DNA from: Firmicutes bacterium CAG:95
Lineage (GTDB): Bacteria; Bacillota; Clostridia; Lachnospirales; Lachnospiraceae
Assembly (NCBI GenBank): GCA_000438155.1
Contig: FR902979.1
Coordinates: forward strand, 1 to 54,361
Length of the DNA stretch: 54,361 nucleotides
Direction: 5' to 3'
Shown here piece by piece: positions 27,865-36,750 of the stretch. Numbering within the stretch: position 1 is the first letter of the stretch; the number at the start of each line of letters is the position of its first letter. The notes beneath the pieces are model-generated. The model ran no database searches, was not told the origin of the DNA, and was given only the letters and a program-made list of their open reading frames with translations. A program made the position numbers and the translations under genes.

Positions 27865-27954
27865 TTGATAATTGACCTTATATCGAATGTGCGGGAGGTA
27901 GTCGCCGGTATCATGACTGTGACCGGCGCCTCCCTATTCACAGAGATCATTTAA
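27865..27954 (+). CDS. candidate 29-residue small protein
   Basis: A TTG-initiated frame of 29 codons on the plus strand is preceded by AGGAGGTGG at about 10 bases, one of the better ribosome binding sites in the window. The predicted peptide is hydrophobic and amphipathic (begins IIDLISNVREVVAG, ends SLFTEII). A possible housekeeping promoter lies upstream (TTGTAG at 27772, TATAAA at 27796). It overlaps the strong hairpin at 27893-27934 and the last 8 bases of the convergent chemotaxis gene, so it could be chance. I do not recognise the peptide. Confidence 0.25.
   Translation: MIIDLISNVREVVAGIMTVTGASLFTEII
27893..27934 (-). terminator. strong hairpin after the chemotaxis receptor gene
   Basis: GGGAGG-(4)-CGCCGGT pairs with ACCGGCG-CCTCCC, 13 pairs with one 4-base bulge and a 12-base loop. 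It lies 13 bases past the stop of the minus-strand receptor gene. No T-run follows on the minus strand, so it may stabilise or process the transcript instead of terminating it. Confidence 0.5.
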
Positions 27955-29716
27955 AGCACCGGATACTGTCCTGAAGCTGATCCACTACTCCTGACATATC
28001 TTCAATGGAAGAAGAAATTTCCTGCATTTCTTCTTCCATTCCGTGATTATTTTCCCGAACCACAGAAAGCATCCCGTTACTGTCATTTACGGTCTTTTCT
28101 ATACTGTCATTTGCTGTATTGACATGCTGCAGACTTTCCTGTATCCTGCCGATCTGCTCTCTTACATCTGCCATCATTTCATCTACATGATCTGCTGCTT
28201 CATGATAATTTTTCCCTGTATTCTCCAGCGTATCATAATCGGCAAGCACCTTTGTATTGACGAAGGTAAGCAGCCTTGTTGCATTATCGGAAAGCTCCTG
28301 CACACTCTCTACTACCCTGTCACTGATCTCCTTGATATGGTTTGCCGATTCTCTTGAACTGTCCGCCAGGTTTCTGATCTCCTCTGCTACAACAGCAAAT
28401 CCCTTTCCTGCCTCTCCTGCCCTTGCTGCCTCTATGGATGCATTCAGCGCTAGCAGATTTGTTGTGCCGGCAATCCCGAGGATATCCCCTGTCAGCTTGG
28501 TTATTTTATGGATCTGCTGACTGCTTTCGATCGAGCTGTTCACCGCCGTATTGATCTCGGAAAGCATACTAGTGGCCTCTTTCTTACTTGCCAGAGCCAC
28601 CTCCTTCATTTCCCCTGCTTTTCCCTTAATACCGGCCGCATAGCTGCTGCCTTCTTCTGCAACCTGCTTCATTCCCTCCACAGTCTGTCCAAGAAGAAGC
28701 GTATCCTCCTTTACCTCCTGTACGGCTCCGGATACCTTTTCCATTCCTCCGGAAAGCCTTGTCAGATTCTGTGTCGTGTTCGCCGCACTTTCATTTACCT
28801 TTTCCACGCATGCGGAAATACCTGTCTGTGTCTCCTGCATCCTTCTGCATCCGTTTTGGAGTGCTTCGATAATTTCCTGCATCTGGGAAACCAGATCATT
28901 GATCGCCATGGAAAGTCTGCCGATTTCATCCCGTGACCTTACCCGGATCCGTCTGGTGATATCCCCTTCATTATTCCGGATTCCTTCCACCAGCTCATCT
29001 ACCTGCTTTGTAGCGCCCTTTACAGGATTGATCACCCAGAGCTTGATCCCGATCATGATCAGCAGCATTGTCAGGGCAAGGATCAGTGACGCCACCGCAA
29101 CAATTCCTGGTACACTTTCTGCCCTCTCCTCCATGCCCGCATGGGCAATATCCATCTGTGTCTCCGTGATCTCAAGCATTTCATCCATGCAGGCTTCTAT
29201 ACTCTCATTAAACATCGGCAGATTGGAGGTAGCCGATACATATGCCTGCGTCTTGTTCGCTGCACTGGTTTCCAGCAGACTTTCTACTGTTCTCCTGTAT
29301 TTCGCATACTCATTGTAAGCGGACTGGAAGGCATTTCTTCTCTGGTCATTTTCAGAAAGACATTTTGAAAATGCATCCATCTGTGTATCCATCTGATCCA
29401 TTTCTGCCAGGATCTTTGTCTTCAGCTCCTCCATGGTCACATTATTGGTCGTCATGACGTGCGTCAGTACCTGCCCGTTAATATAGGTAAATTCTCTGGA
29501 AAGTCCGGATATCTGCTCCTGCTCTGTCACCTGCTTTGTTACGATCTCATTGCTGACATTAGTTATTGACTGCAGCTTATTTACCAGGATAAAAATACAG
29601 CCAAAGGCTGCAGCTGCAAACAGAAGAATCAGCAGCATGATCTTCATTTCCAGTCCGATCCCCCGCTTCTTCCCCGTTCTCCTTATTTTCTTTTCCTTTT
29701 TTTCTCTTTTCTTCAC
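27947..29716 (-). CDS. methyl-accepting chemotaxis protein
   Basis: I set the start at GTG 29716 because AGGAGG lies 8 bases upstream. The 589-residue protein has a basic N-terminus, a first membrane segment at about 25-47, and a four-helix-bundle-like ligand domain of about 150 residues. A second membrane segment follows at about 200-222, then HAMP, then a long cytoplasmic signalling domain. The hairpin tip motif is AGTTNLLALNASIEAARAGEAGKGFAVVAEEIR-like (visible: LLALNASIEAARAGEAGKG). The C-terminus lacks a CheR-binding pentapeptide. Its ligand is unknown. It has its own sigma-28-like -10 element, which places it in the motility regulon. Confidence 0.94.
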   Translation of the reverse strand: MKKREKKEKKIRRTGKKRGIGLEMKIMLLILLFAAAAFGCIFILVNKLQSITNVSNEIVTKQVTEQEQISGLSREFTYINGQVLTHVMTTNNVTMEELKTKILAEMDQMDTQMDAFSKCLSENDQRRNAFQSAYNEYAKYRRTVESLLETSAANKTQAYVSATSNLPMFNESIEACMDEMLEITETQMDIAHAGMEERAESVPGIVAVASLILALTMLLIMIGIKLWVINPVKGATKQVDELVEGIRNNEGDITRRIRVRSRDEIGRLSMAINDLVSQMQEIIEALQNGCRRMQETQTGISACVEKVNESAANTTQNLTRLSGGMEKVSGAVQEVKEDTLLLGQTVEGMKQVAEEGSSYAAGIKGKAGEMKEVALASKKEATSMLSEINTAVNSSIESSQQIHKITKLTGDILGIAGTTNLLALNASIEAARAGEAGKGFAVVAEEIRNLADSSRESANHIKEISDRVVESVQELSDNATRLLTFVNTKVLADYDTLENTGKNYHEAADHVDEMMADVREQIGRIQESLQHVNTANDSIEKTVNDSNGMLSVVRENNHGMEEEMQEISSSIEDMSGVVDQLQDSIRCFK

Positions 29717-29745
29717 AATTACTTCCTCCTGTAAATATGCCGGCA

Positions 29746-29772
29746 ATATCGGCACCGCTTTCATACCCAAAA
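29746..29772 (-). promoter_or_regulatory. probable sigma-28 promoter of the chemotaxis receptor gene
   Basis: The minus strand shows a perfect GCCGATAT -10 element at 29746-29753. Fifteen bases upstream is TTTT, a poor -35, which coincides with the T-run of the preceding transporter terminator. The predicted transcript start leaves a leader of only about 20 bases with the SD. The -10 is convincing and the -35 is weak. Confidence 0.6.
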
Positions 29773-29803
29773 AGGGCCATAAAGTGCATATGCACCCGGC
29801 CCT
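29769..29803 (-). terminator. rho-independent terminator of the sugar transporter operon
   Basis: AGGGCC at 29773-29778 pairs with GGCCCT at 29798-29803 around a GTGCATATGCAC palindrome, followed on the minus strand by TTTTT. It lies 22 bases past the permease stop codon. Confidence 0.87.
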
Positions 29804-29824
29804 CTTTGATTAGATATGCAGAAA

Positions 29825-31015
29825 TTAATTTTTGGCAATTAATTTTCCACCACGTTTGGATACTACATCGAAAATAACTGCTGCCAGAAGTACAAGACCT
29901 TTTACTACCTTCTGCATATTCTGGTCTACACCCATCAGGGACATACCAAGGTTGATCACACCCATCAGCACCGCACCAACAATAACACCAGGAACTGTTC
30001 CTGTTCCGCCGTATGCAGAAGCACCGCCGATAAAGCAGGAGCCGATCGCATCCATTTCATAGTTCTGTCCATAAGTGGGCTGTGCGGATGTCATACGTGC
30101 GATTGTTACCATTCCGGCAAGAGCTGCCAAAAACCCCATGTTCATATATGCCAGGAAATAAACCTTATTTGTATTGATACCGGAAAGCTTTGTTGCCTTC
30201 TCGTTTCCTCCCACTGCATAGAAGTAACGTCCTACTGTTGTATTGGAGGTAATATAACCATACACCATGATAACGATCAGCACCCAGATCAGGACGCTCG
30301 GGATACCCTTATGCTGTGCCAGTCTGTAGGTAAAAGCAAGGATGACAGCTGTGATGATCACCATTTTCATAATAGCAGTAATAAGACCTTCTACCTCATA
30401 GCCCTTCTTTACCTTATCCATTCTTTCCTTAATCTGGATGGAAATGTAGATCGCTGCTGCCAGGACACCGGCAAAAATACAGGTCATATTCAGAGAACCA
30501 TTTCCGAAGAAATCCGGTATGTAGCAGTCAGCACCGCCGCCAAACAGATTTACAAAGGTTGTACAATCCTTAATGGATACCGTCATACCATCCAGTACAA
30601 CATTGCTTAAGCCACGGAAGGCAAGCATGCCGGCCAGTGTTACAATAAAGGGTGGGATCCTGACATAGGCGATCCAGAAGCCCTGGAATGCACCGATCAG
30701 TGTTCCTACTGCAAACATGACCAGGATAGCCAGCCACATATTCATCTTCATATTTACCATCAGCATGGCACCGATCGCACCGACGAAGCAGACAACGGAA
30801 CCAACGGAAAGATCAATGTTGCCACCTGTCAGGATACAGAGCAGCATACCTGTTGCCAGGATAAATACATAGGCATTCTGGGAGATCAGACTGCTGACAT
30901 TCATTGGCAGCAGGATCGCTCCTCCTGTTCTCCAGGCAAAAAATGCTGTTACTATGATCAGTACGATTATCATTGTATATTTTTTAACAAAATCCACAGA
31001 TTTTATTTTACTCAT
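29825..31015 (-). CDS. gguB: monosaccharide ABC transporter permease
   Basis: This 396-residue protein is the membrane permease of a ribose/xylose/galactose-type importer (GguB/MmsB family, relative of XylH). It has about ten predicted membrane segments. The family motif GGNIDLSVGS is near residue 65, and the conserved cytoplasmic loop AVGGNEKATKLSGINTNKV is in the second half. A further GGASAYGGTGTVPGV block is diagnostic. Its start overlaps the GguA stop by 4 bases. The long hydrophilic insert with KERMDKVKKGYEVEG between segments is typical of the xylose/multiple-sugar branch as opposed to RbsC. The sugar cannot be named from the sequence. Confidence 0.92.
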   Translation of the reverse strand: MSKIKSVDFVKKYTMIIVLIIVTAFFAWRTGGAILLPMNVSSLISQNAYVFILATGMLLCILTGGNIDLSVGSVVCFVGAIGAMLMVNMKMNMWLAILVMFAVGTLIGAFQGFWIAYVRIPPFIVTLAGMLAFRGLSNVVLDGMTVSIKDCTTFVNLFGGGADCYIPDFFGNGSLNMTCIFAGVLAAAIYISIQIKERMDKVKKGYEVEGLITAIMKMVIITAVILAFTYRLAQHKGIPSVLIWVLIVIMVYGYITSNTTVGRYFYAVGGNEKATKLSGINTNKVYFLAYMNMGFLAALAGMVTIARMTSAQPTYGQNYEMDAIGSCFIGGASAYGGTGTVPGVIVGAVLMGVINLGMSLMGVDQNMQKVVKGLVLLAAVIFDVVSKRGGKLIAKN

Positions 31016-32556
31016 GCTGTCTGCTCCTTTCCTGCTGTGCCAAGAATATGAGACATGATCAGTTCCTGTGTTGCCTCACTTCCCGCCAGCTCTCCAACCA
31101 TTTTCCCTTCGTTCATAATATAGATCCTGTCGCACATGCCCAGAATCTCCGGAAGCTCTGAAGAAATCATGATGACAGATTTTCCTTCTGCCACCAGTTG
31201 ATTGATGATGCAATAGATCTCATATTTTGCACCAACGTCAATTCCTCTTGTCGGTTCATCCAGTATCAGAATATCAGGATCTGCAAACATCCATTTTGCA
31301 AGAAGTACTTTCTGCTGATTGCCGCCGCTCAGGTTTCCAACATTCTGTTCTACCGTCGGACATTTTGTTTTCAGCTTTTCTTTGTAGTCAACTGCCACAT
31401 TATATTCTTTATCCTTATCGATCACAGTATGGCTGCTGACCGCATCCAGATTGGAAAGTGTAGTATTGATCTTGATCGGATTGCTCAAGATCAGTCCATT
31501 TCCCTTTCTGTCCTCCGTAACATAGGCAAGCCTGTTCCTGATCGCTTCCTGTACGTTGTTCAGATGGACTTCCTTTCCATTGATATATAATTCTCCGCTG
31601 ATGTTATCTCCATAGCTCTTTCCAAACAGACTCATGGCAAGCTCTGTTCTTCCTGCGCCCATCAGTCCTGAGATTCCTACAACCTCTCCCCTTCTCACAT
31701 TGAGGCTGACATCATCCACCACCTTCCGTTCTGAATACAGCGGATGATATACATTCCAGTGCTTTACCTCCATCCGGATATCACCAATATGCGGCTCTCT
31801 CTTCGGGAAGCGGTCGGAGATCTCACGTCCTACCATTCCCTTAATGATCCGTCCCTCTGAGATCTTATCCACCCTCTTATCCAGTGTTTCTATCGTGGAA
31901 CCGTCCCTGATCACTGTGATCTTGTCAGCCACATAAGAAACCTCATTCAGCTTATGGGAAATGATGATGGACGTCATTCCCTGCTCCTTCAGCTGAAGCA
32001 TCAGATCCAGAAGCGCCTTGGAATCTGTCTCATTTAAAGATGCAGTAGGCTCATCCAGAATCAGCAGCTTTGCATTCTTGGCCAGTGCCTTTGCAATTTC
32101 TACCAGCTGCTGCTTTCCTACTCCGATATCCTTGATCAATGTCTGCGGGCTTTCACGGAGTCCTATTGTCTTAAGCAGTTCTGCCGCCCGCGCATTTGTC
32201 TCATTCCAGTTAATTTTATATTTATGTCCCCGTTCATTTCCGAGGAACATATTTTCCCCAATTGTCATATAAGGAATCAGGGCCAACTCCTGATGTATAA
32301 TAACAATCCCCTTTTCCTCACTGTCCTTAATGGCATTGAATTTACAGACCTCACCATCGTAAATAATATCCCCTTCATAGGTTCCATAAGGGTATATACC
32401 ACTCAGTACATTCATAAGTGTGGATTTTCCAGCACCATTTTCTCCTACCAGTGCATGGATCTCCCCTTCCTCCACTTGCAGATTTACATTATCAAGCGCT
32501 TTTACGCCAGGGAATGTCTTGGTAATATTTTTCATTTCCAGTAATATTTTTGCCAA
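31012..32556 (-). CDS. gguA: monosaccharide ABC transporter ATPase with two nucleotide-binding domains
   Basis: The start is TTG 32556, preceded by GGGAGGG at 7 bases. The 514-residue protein has two ABC domains. The first has Walker A GENGAGKSTLMN near residue 37 and signature IGVGKQQLVEIAKAL; the second has a degenerate Walker A (GLMGAGRTELA) and signature LSGGNQQKVLLAKW, as in RbsA/XylG/MglA. Walker B is LLILDEPTASL and ILILDEPTRGID. It energises uptake with GguB and the binding protein at 32719-33894. The three-gene operon order is binding protein, ATPase, permease. Confidence 0.94.
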   Translation of the reverse strand: MAKILLEMKNITKTFPGVKALDNVNLQVEEGEIHALVGENGAGKSTLMNVLSGIYPYGTYEGDIIYDGEVCKFNAIKDSEEKGIVIIHQELALIPYMTIGENMFLGNERGHKYKINWNETNARAAELLKTIGLRESPQTLIKDIGVGKQQLVEIAKALAKNAKLLILDEPTASLNETDSKALLDLMLQLKEQGMTSIIISHKLNEVSYVADKITVIRDGSTIETLDKRVDKISEGRIIKGMVGREISDRFPKREPHIGDIRMEVKHWNVYHPLYSERKVVDDVSLNVRRGEVVGISGLMGAGRTELAMSLFGKSYGDNISGELYINGKEVHLNNVQEAIRNRLAYVTEDRKGNGLILSNPIKINTTLSNLDAVSSHTVIDKDKEYNVAVDYKEKLKTKCPTVEQNVGNLSGGNQQKVLLAKWMFADPDILILDEPTRGIDVGAKYEIYCIINQLVAEGKSVIMISSELPEILGMCDRIYIMNEGKMVGELAGSEATQELIMSHILGTAGKEQTA

Positions 32557-32671
32557 CTGTATCCCTCCCAAGTCTTACTGTTTCCGCATGATCTAATCAA
32601 TTTATAAAACTAAAATACCTTCTCCGGGGAATCTGTCTCCGACAGCTCCCTCCATTCTCCGATACAAAACT

Positions 32672-32697
32672 GGCAGGTGGGCAAGAACCCACCTGCC
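32672..32697 (-). promoter_or_regulatory. 10-bp perfect hairpin between binding protein and ATPase genes
   Basis: GGCAGGTGGG and CCCACCTGCC pair perfectly with a 6-base loop. On the minus strand it is followed by only AGTTTTG, so termination would be partial. Such hairpins after binding-protein genes raise the ratio of binding protein to membrane components by stabilising the upstream mRNA or attenuating read-through. The structure is seen; that role is inferred. Confidence 0.7.
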
Positions 32698-32718
32698 ATG
32701 ATCATTCTGCCAGCTATT

Positions 32719-33894
32719 TTACTGTAGATCAGACTCTGTGTAGTATCCGGAATCAACAAGCAGCTCCTTGTAATTGCTTGCATCTGCGAACACAGGCTCA
32801 CACAGGTAAGAAGGAATCACACCGGTACCGTTATCATAAGTTTCTGTATCGTTAACAGGTGCTTCTCCACCCTTCATAACTGCATCTACCATTTCTACTA
32901 CCTTGGATGCCAGTGTACGTGTATCCTTGAAGATAGACATAGACTGTTTGCCGGCGATCATATTCTTTACGTTTGCGATATCACAGTCCTGACCGGTAAT
33001 GATCGGCCACTCGCCTGTGTAGTTTGCTTCCAGTGAATTGGTAACACCAAGTGCTGTAGAGTCATTGGAGCAGAGAACTGCATCAAGCTTGGTTCCATCT
33101 GCATAGTTTGCTGAAATGATAGCATCCATTCTGGACTGTGCTGTTTCTGTTGACCAGTTTGCTGTTGCAACTGTTTCGAAATCTGTCTGGCCGGACTTAA
33201 CAACGAGCTTTCCTGCATCGATGTAAGGCTGAAGTACATCCATAGCACCACCGAAGAAGAATCTTGCATTGTTATCACCAGGATCACCTGTTACAAGCTC
33301 AATATTGAAGGGGCCGTCTGCGTTGTCAAGATCAAGCTTTTCCTTGATGTATTCGCCCTGCTTGGTTCCTACCATGTAGTTATCAAATGTAGCATAATAT
33401 GTAACAGCGTCAGAGTTCATGATCAGACGGTCATAAGCGATAACCGGGATATTCTTTTCCTTTGCCTGCTCAAGAACAGTTCCAAGGGAATCGCCATCGA
33501 TAGAAGCGATTACCAGAAGCTCACAGCCTGAGTTGATCATGTTCTCGATCTGAGATACCTGGGTCGGAATATCATTTGACGCATACTGGAGATCTACCTC
33601 ATATCCGGCTTCCTTCAGCTGAGCTTCCATATTGGAGCCATCCTGATTCCATCTCTGAAGATCCTTGGTAGGCATTGCCACACCAACTTTTCCGCCGCCG
33701 GCTGCTGTGTCTGCTGCCGCATCAGTGGTCTCAGATGATGTATCCTCTGCCGATGCATCCTCTGCCGGTGCTGCCTCCTGCGTATCTGTGCTTGTACTCG
33801 TACTTTCTGCTGCCCCCTGTGATGATCCGCATCCTACCAGCATGGAAGCTACCATTGCTGTGGTAAGCAGTACGCTCAGTATTTTTTTCTTCAT
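32719..33894 (-). CDS. chvE: sugar-binding lipoprotein of the ABC importer (ChvE/XylF-like)
   Basis: This 391-residue protein starts with a lipoprotein signal (basic MKKK, hydrophobic core, and LVGC lipobox with Cys at 22), then a Ser/Thr/Ala/Glu-rich linker of about 45 residues. The mature part has the type I periplasmic-binding fold (Peripla_BP_4): KVGVAMPTKDLQRWNQDG, then IAYDRLIMN, then SNDSTALG and TGQDCDIANV. These match the ChvE/multiple-sugar group that binds xylose, arabinose or galactose. It is separated from gguA by a hairpin, and preceded by a promoter with a poor -35, which suits activation by the YesN-type regulator encoded upstream. Confidence 0.92.
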   Translation of the reverse strand: MKKKILSVLLTTAMVASMLVGCGSSQGAAESTSTSTDTQEAAPAEDASAEDTSSETTDAAADTAAGGGKVGVAMPTKDLQRWNQDGSNMEAQLKEAGYEVDLQYASNDIPTQVSQIENMINSGCELLVIASIDGDSLGTVLEQAKEKNIPVIAYDRLIMNSDAVTYYATFDNYMVGTKQGEYIKEKLDLDNADGPFNIELVTGDPGDNNARFFFGGAMDVLQPYIDAGKLVVKSGQTDFETVATANWSTETAQSRMDAIISANYADGTKLDAVLCSNDSTALGVTNSLEANYTGEWPIITGQDCDIANVKNMIAGKQSMSIFKDTRTLASKVVEMVDAVMKGGEAPVNDTETYDNGTGVIPSYLCEPVFADASNYKELLVDSGYYTESDLQ

Positions 33895-33939
33895 AAAATT
33901 TTACCTCCCTATTACTTTGTAGATTTTGTTTACAGTTGA

Positions 33940-33968
33940 ATCATACCATAGAAGAAGCAGGACAAAAT
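33940..33968 (-). promoter_or_regulatory. candidate promoter of the sugar importer operon
   Basis: On the minus strand TATGAT (33940-33945) is preceded by a 17-base spacer and ATTTTG, a poor -35. The weakness of the -35 fits a promoter that needs an activator; the YesN-type regulator encoded just upstream is the obvious candidate. The predicted leader is about 40 bases with a GGGAGG ribosome binding site. Confidence 0.5.
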
Positions 33969-34006
33969 TATGACTTTCTGCATTTTTTTAATTCCCTCAG
34001 GGTATC

Positions 34007-34048
34007 AAAAAGAACTGTGCTAGCATTTTTTTGTGCTCATCACAGTCC
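34007..34048 (-). terminator. terminator of the sensor/regulator operon
   Basis: GGACTGTG pairs with CACAGTTC around a 21-base loop, followed on the minus strand by TTTTT. It lies about 50 bases past the stop of the 34100-35149 gene and separates the sensor operon from the importer operon. Confidence 0.78.
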
Positions 34049-34099
34049 TTTTCCCAATTTAATCCTGTTCTGTTTTATCGTCACAGCATATTATTCCTC

Positions 34100-35149
34100 T
34101 TATTCCGGCATTTTCCCCGGTACATTTAAATAGACATCCTCCTTCAGATGAAAGCCGCTCCCTATGATCACCTCATTCATATTGTCCTCATTCACACTGA
34201 TCGGCTCCAGTCCGATATAGGGGATCTCATAGGTTCCGTCATTCATTGACACGGTTCCCTGCAGTTCTTCTCCTTTTGCCAGCTTTACTGCACATTCTGC
34301 TGCCTTCTGGGCAAGCTTTTCTACCGGCTTGTATACTGTCATGACCTGGGTTCCCTCCACTATACGCTGACAGGCTTCCAGATCCGCATCCTGTCCTACC
34401 ACAAGAATATCTCCTGCCATCCGTTTTTCCTTAAGATTATGTACTACCTTGCTTGCCAGATCATCATTCCCGCACATAATGGCATCTGTTTCCGTCACAA
34501 GCCCCATATGATCATCCAGATATGCTGATGCCAGCTCAGCCTTCCACCCTTCTGCGTGCATGGAGTCCAGAATCGTCACATTGTGTGCATCCATGACCTT
34601 CCGGAATCCTTCTTCTACAAGAGGTACATTACTATCCGTCGCTGATCCGCCAAGCATCAGCACCTTGCCGCCATCGATTCCCTTTTCCACAAGAGCCTCT
34701 CCCATCATGTTACCGACCATCTCATTATCAAAGGAAATATACAGATCCACATCTGCATTCCGGATCAGTCTGTCATAGGCGATCACCCTGATGCCGGCAT
34801 CCTTCGCCTTCTTTACACAGTCGCTCTGCGTATTGGAATCAATACAGATAATCGCAATCACATCCATTCCCTTATCAATAAAGTAATCGATCTGTTTTCT
34901 CTGCTGTTCAATATCTCCATTGGCATTCTGGACATTTACCTCCGCTCCAAGCTCCTTGGCCATAGATACGAAAATATCCCTGTCTCTCTGCCACCTTTCA
35001 ATCACGAAGGAATCAAAGCACAGTCCTATCTGGATCTTGTCCTCCTTATCCTTTTCTCCCTCCGTCATTTCCTTTTCCATACTGCCACAGCCTGCCATAG
35101 TGATCAGCAGTATGAGCATCAAAAGAAAGCTGCCGATATACTTTTTCAT
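34100..35149 (-). CDS. second sugar-binding lipoprotein, likely sensor component (XylFII-like)
   Basis: This 349-residue protein has a lipoprotein signal with an AGC lipobox (Cys 21) and a Peripla_BP_4 domain resembling the importer's binding protein: KIQIGLCFDSFVIERWQRD, IAYDRLIRN, CGNDDLASKVV, VVGQDADLE. It shares an ATGA stop-start overlap with the YesN-type regulator, and is cut off from the importer genes by a terminator. This placement matches XylFII of the XylFII-LytS-YesN system of Clostridium beijerinckii, where a xylose-binding protein activates the kinase. I infer a sensing role here. Direct transport is possible, since the fold is the same. Confidence 0.8.
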   Translation of the reverse strand: MKKYIGSFLLMLILLITMAGCGSMEKEMTEGEKDKEDKIQIGLCFDSFVIERWQRDRDIFVSMAKELGAEVNVQNANGDIEQQRKQIDYFIDKGMDVIAIICIDSNTQSDCVKKAKDAGIRVIAYDRLIRNADVDLYISFDNEMVGNMMGEALVEKGIDGGKVLMLGGSATDSNVPLVEEGFRKVMDAHNVTILDSMHAEGWKAELASAYLDDHMGLVTETDAIMCGNDDLASKVVHNLKEKRMAGDILVVGQDADLEACQRIVEGTQVMTVYKPVEKLAQKAAECAVKLAKGEELQGTVSMNDGTYEIPYIGLEPISVNEDNMNEVIIGSGFHLKEDVYLNVPGKMPE

Positions 35150-36750
35150 CCTACGGTATCCCCCTTATTTTCCTTATATTCTGTTGGTGTTACCCCTATA
35201 TTTTTCTTAAAAGTCCTGCTGAAATAATTAGGATCAGCATAGCCCACCATAGAACAGATCTCCTTCATGGAGCTATCTGTCGTAAGCAAAAGCTCCTTGG
35301 CCTTATCCATCCTCAGATTAGTCAGATATTCAATAAAATTCTGCTCTGTACTGTCCTTAAAAAGCTTGCTGAAATAATAAGGACTGATATTTACCTCCCT
35401 TGATACCTCATCAAGGGAAATATCCCTGTTGTAGTTCTCCCTGATATAACGCATGGCCTCTTCGATCACACTTCCGGATTTCTCTGACCGTTTACTCTGG
35501 ATATTTCTGCAGGCCTCTGCTATCTTATCCGTAAACCAGAGCCGCAGTCTCTCCGGATCCTCCATACTCATGATCCCCGGCAGATAATCACTTCTGACAT
35601 CCAGCTGATAGGTCATACCTCCTTTTTCATAGGCAATGTGTTCTGACCACAATACAAATTCCAGTACCTTCAGCCGGATATCCATAAGCCCTGACCCACT
35701 TTCCATCATCCAGTCAAAGAAGCTCTTTGCAGAAGCTGTGGCATTGTTTATTTCACCATTCTCAATTTCTTCAAATAATCTCTTCTCCAGCTTAATAGGA
35801 TAATCCCCGGCATACTCACAGCGTAGGGGGAGATCATCCACATGGGCAACGCTCCCTGTTGATTCTACCAGTACCCGCAGTGCCTGCGTATAGGAATCTG
35901 CCATATCCCGCATTTCACCTACACTTCCAAACCCGATCCTGAAGCTGATGTCTGTCCGCTTTCTCAGATACCGCACTGCTTCCCTTGCTTTTTCGATCAG
36001 CTCGATACGCTCATTATAATCCATGGCTTCCTTTTCATAGGGCACCAGGACTGCCAGCTTATTGGCCATTACCGATCCTACATAGCAGTTAAAATATTCC
36101 TTCAGGATCGTGCGTACCTCCTGATAATGATTCTGCATCCTGACACTGCTTCCTACCGCATTGGTCATATGATTCCCCTGCTGCTCATCCCCGCATACAA
36201 CTGCCACCATGTAGGCATATCCGCTGTCTATCCCAAGCAGCGTCTTATAATTCTCTATATCCTCTTCAAAGTGCTCCTGCAGAAGGATATTGGAGATCAG
36301 CCCGCTCTCAATGATAGGAACTACTGTTTCCAGCTTTTCCTTGACCAGCAGCTCCCTTTTCCGCTTTTCCCTTTCCCTGTCAATGATCTCCATGGCTTTT
36401 TTCAGGACAGCCAGAATCCGCTTTCTCTCCATAGGCTTCGTAATATACTCAAGAACCCCAAGTGAAATGGCCTCCTGCGCATAGTCGAACTTATCATAGG
36501 CCGACATCACGATAAACACTGTACTGCTGTTTGACTTCTTGATTTCCTTCATGGCATCAATTCCATTGATACCGGGCATCTGGATATCCATGACCGCGAT
36601 ATCCGGCCGGAAGCTTTCTGCCAGCTCAATTACACTTCTTCCTGTTTTAGCATACTGGATCTCACAGAGATCCCCAAATTCTTTTTCAATAATAAATTTC
36701 AGGGAATCGATCACGATCCCTTCATCATCAGCCAGCATGATCCTGTACAT
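35146..36750 (-). CDS. YesN-type response regulator with AraC DNA-binding domain
   Basis: The 534-residue protein has an N-terminal receiver (MYRIMLADDEGIVIDSL, phosphoacceptor Asp in AVMDIQMPGING near residue 55, and TKPMERKR). A long linker region of about 270 residues follows, and a C-terminal AraC/XylS helix-turn-helix pair (ISLDEVSREVNISPYYFSKLFK in part: VSREVNISPYYFSKLF, then YADPNYFSRTFKKNIGVTP). It overlaps the kinase gene by 23 bases and the lipoprotein gene by 4. It probably activates the importer promoter at 33940-33968. It is not known from the sequence whether it also controls the xylB operon. Confidence 0.93.
   Translation of the reverse strand: MYRIMLADDEGIVIDSLKFIIEKEFGDLCEIQYAKTGRSVIELAESFRPDIAVMDIQMPGINGIDAMKEIKKSNSSTVFIVMSAYDKFDYAQEAISLGVLEYITKPMERKRILAVLKKAMEIIDREREKRKRELLVKEKLETVVPIIESGLISNILLQEHFEEDIENYKTLLGIDSGYAYMVAVVCGDEQQGNHMTNAVGSSVRMQNHYQEVRTILKEYFNCYVGSVMANKLAVLVPYEKEAMDYNERIELIEKAREAVRYLRKRTDISFRIGFGSVGEMRDMADSYTQALRVLVESTGSVAHVDDLPLRCEYAGDYPIKLEKRLFEEIENGEINNATASAKSFFDWMMESGSGLMDIRLKVLEFVLWSEHIAYEKGGMTYQLDVRSDYLPGIMSMEDPERLRLWFTDKIAEACRNIQSKRSEKSGSVIEEAMRYIRENYNRDISLDEVSREVNISPYYFSKLFKDSTEQNFIEYLTNLRMDKAKELLLTTDSSMKEICSMVGYADPNYFSRTFKKNIGVTPTEYKENKGDTVG

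Noticed and set aside
28776..29318. 180-residue plus-strand frame opposite the chemotaxis receptor
   Set aside because: Antisense to a well-supported gene; Ser/Ile-rich composition is what the reverse frame of a coiled coil gives.
33895..33950. possible catabolite (cre) site near TGTAAACAAAATCTACA
   Set aside because: It lacks the central CG and does not fit the WTGNAANCGNWNNCW pattern.
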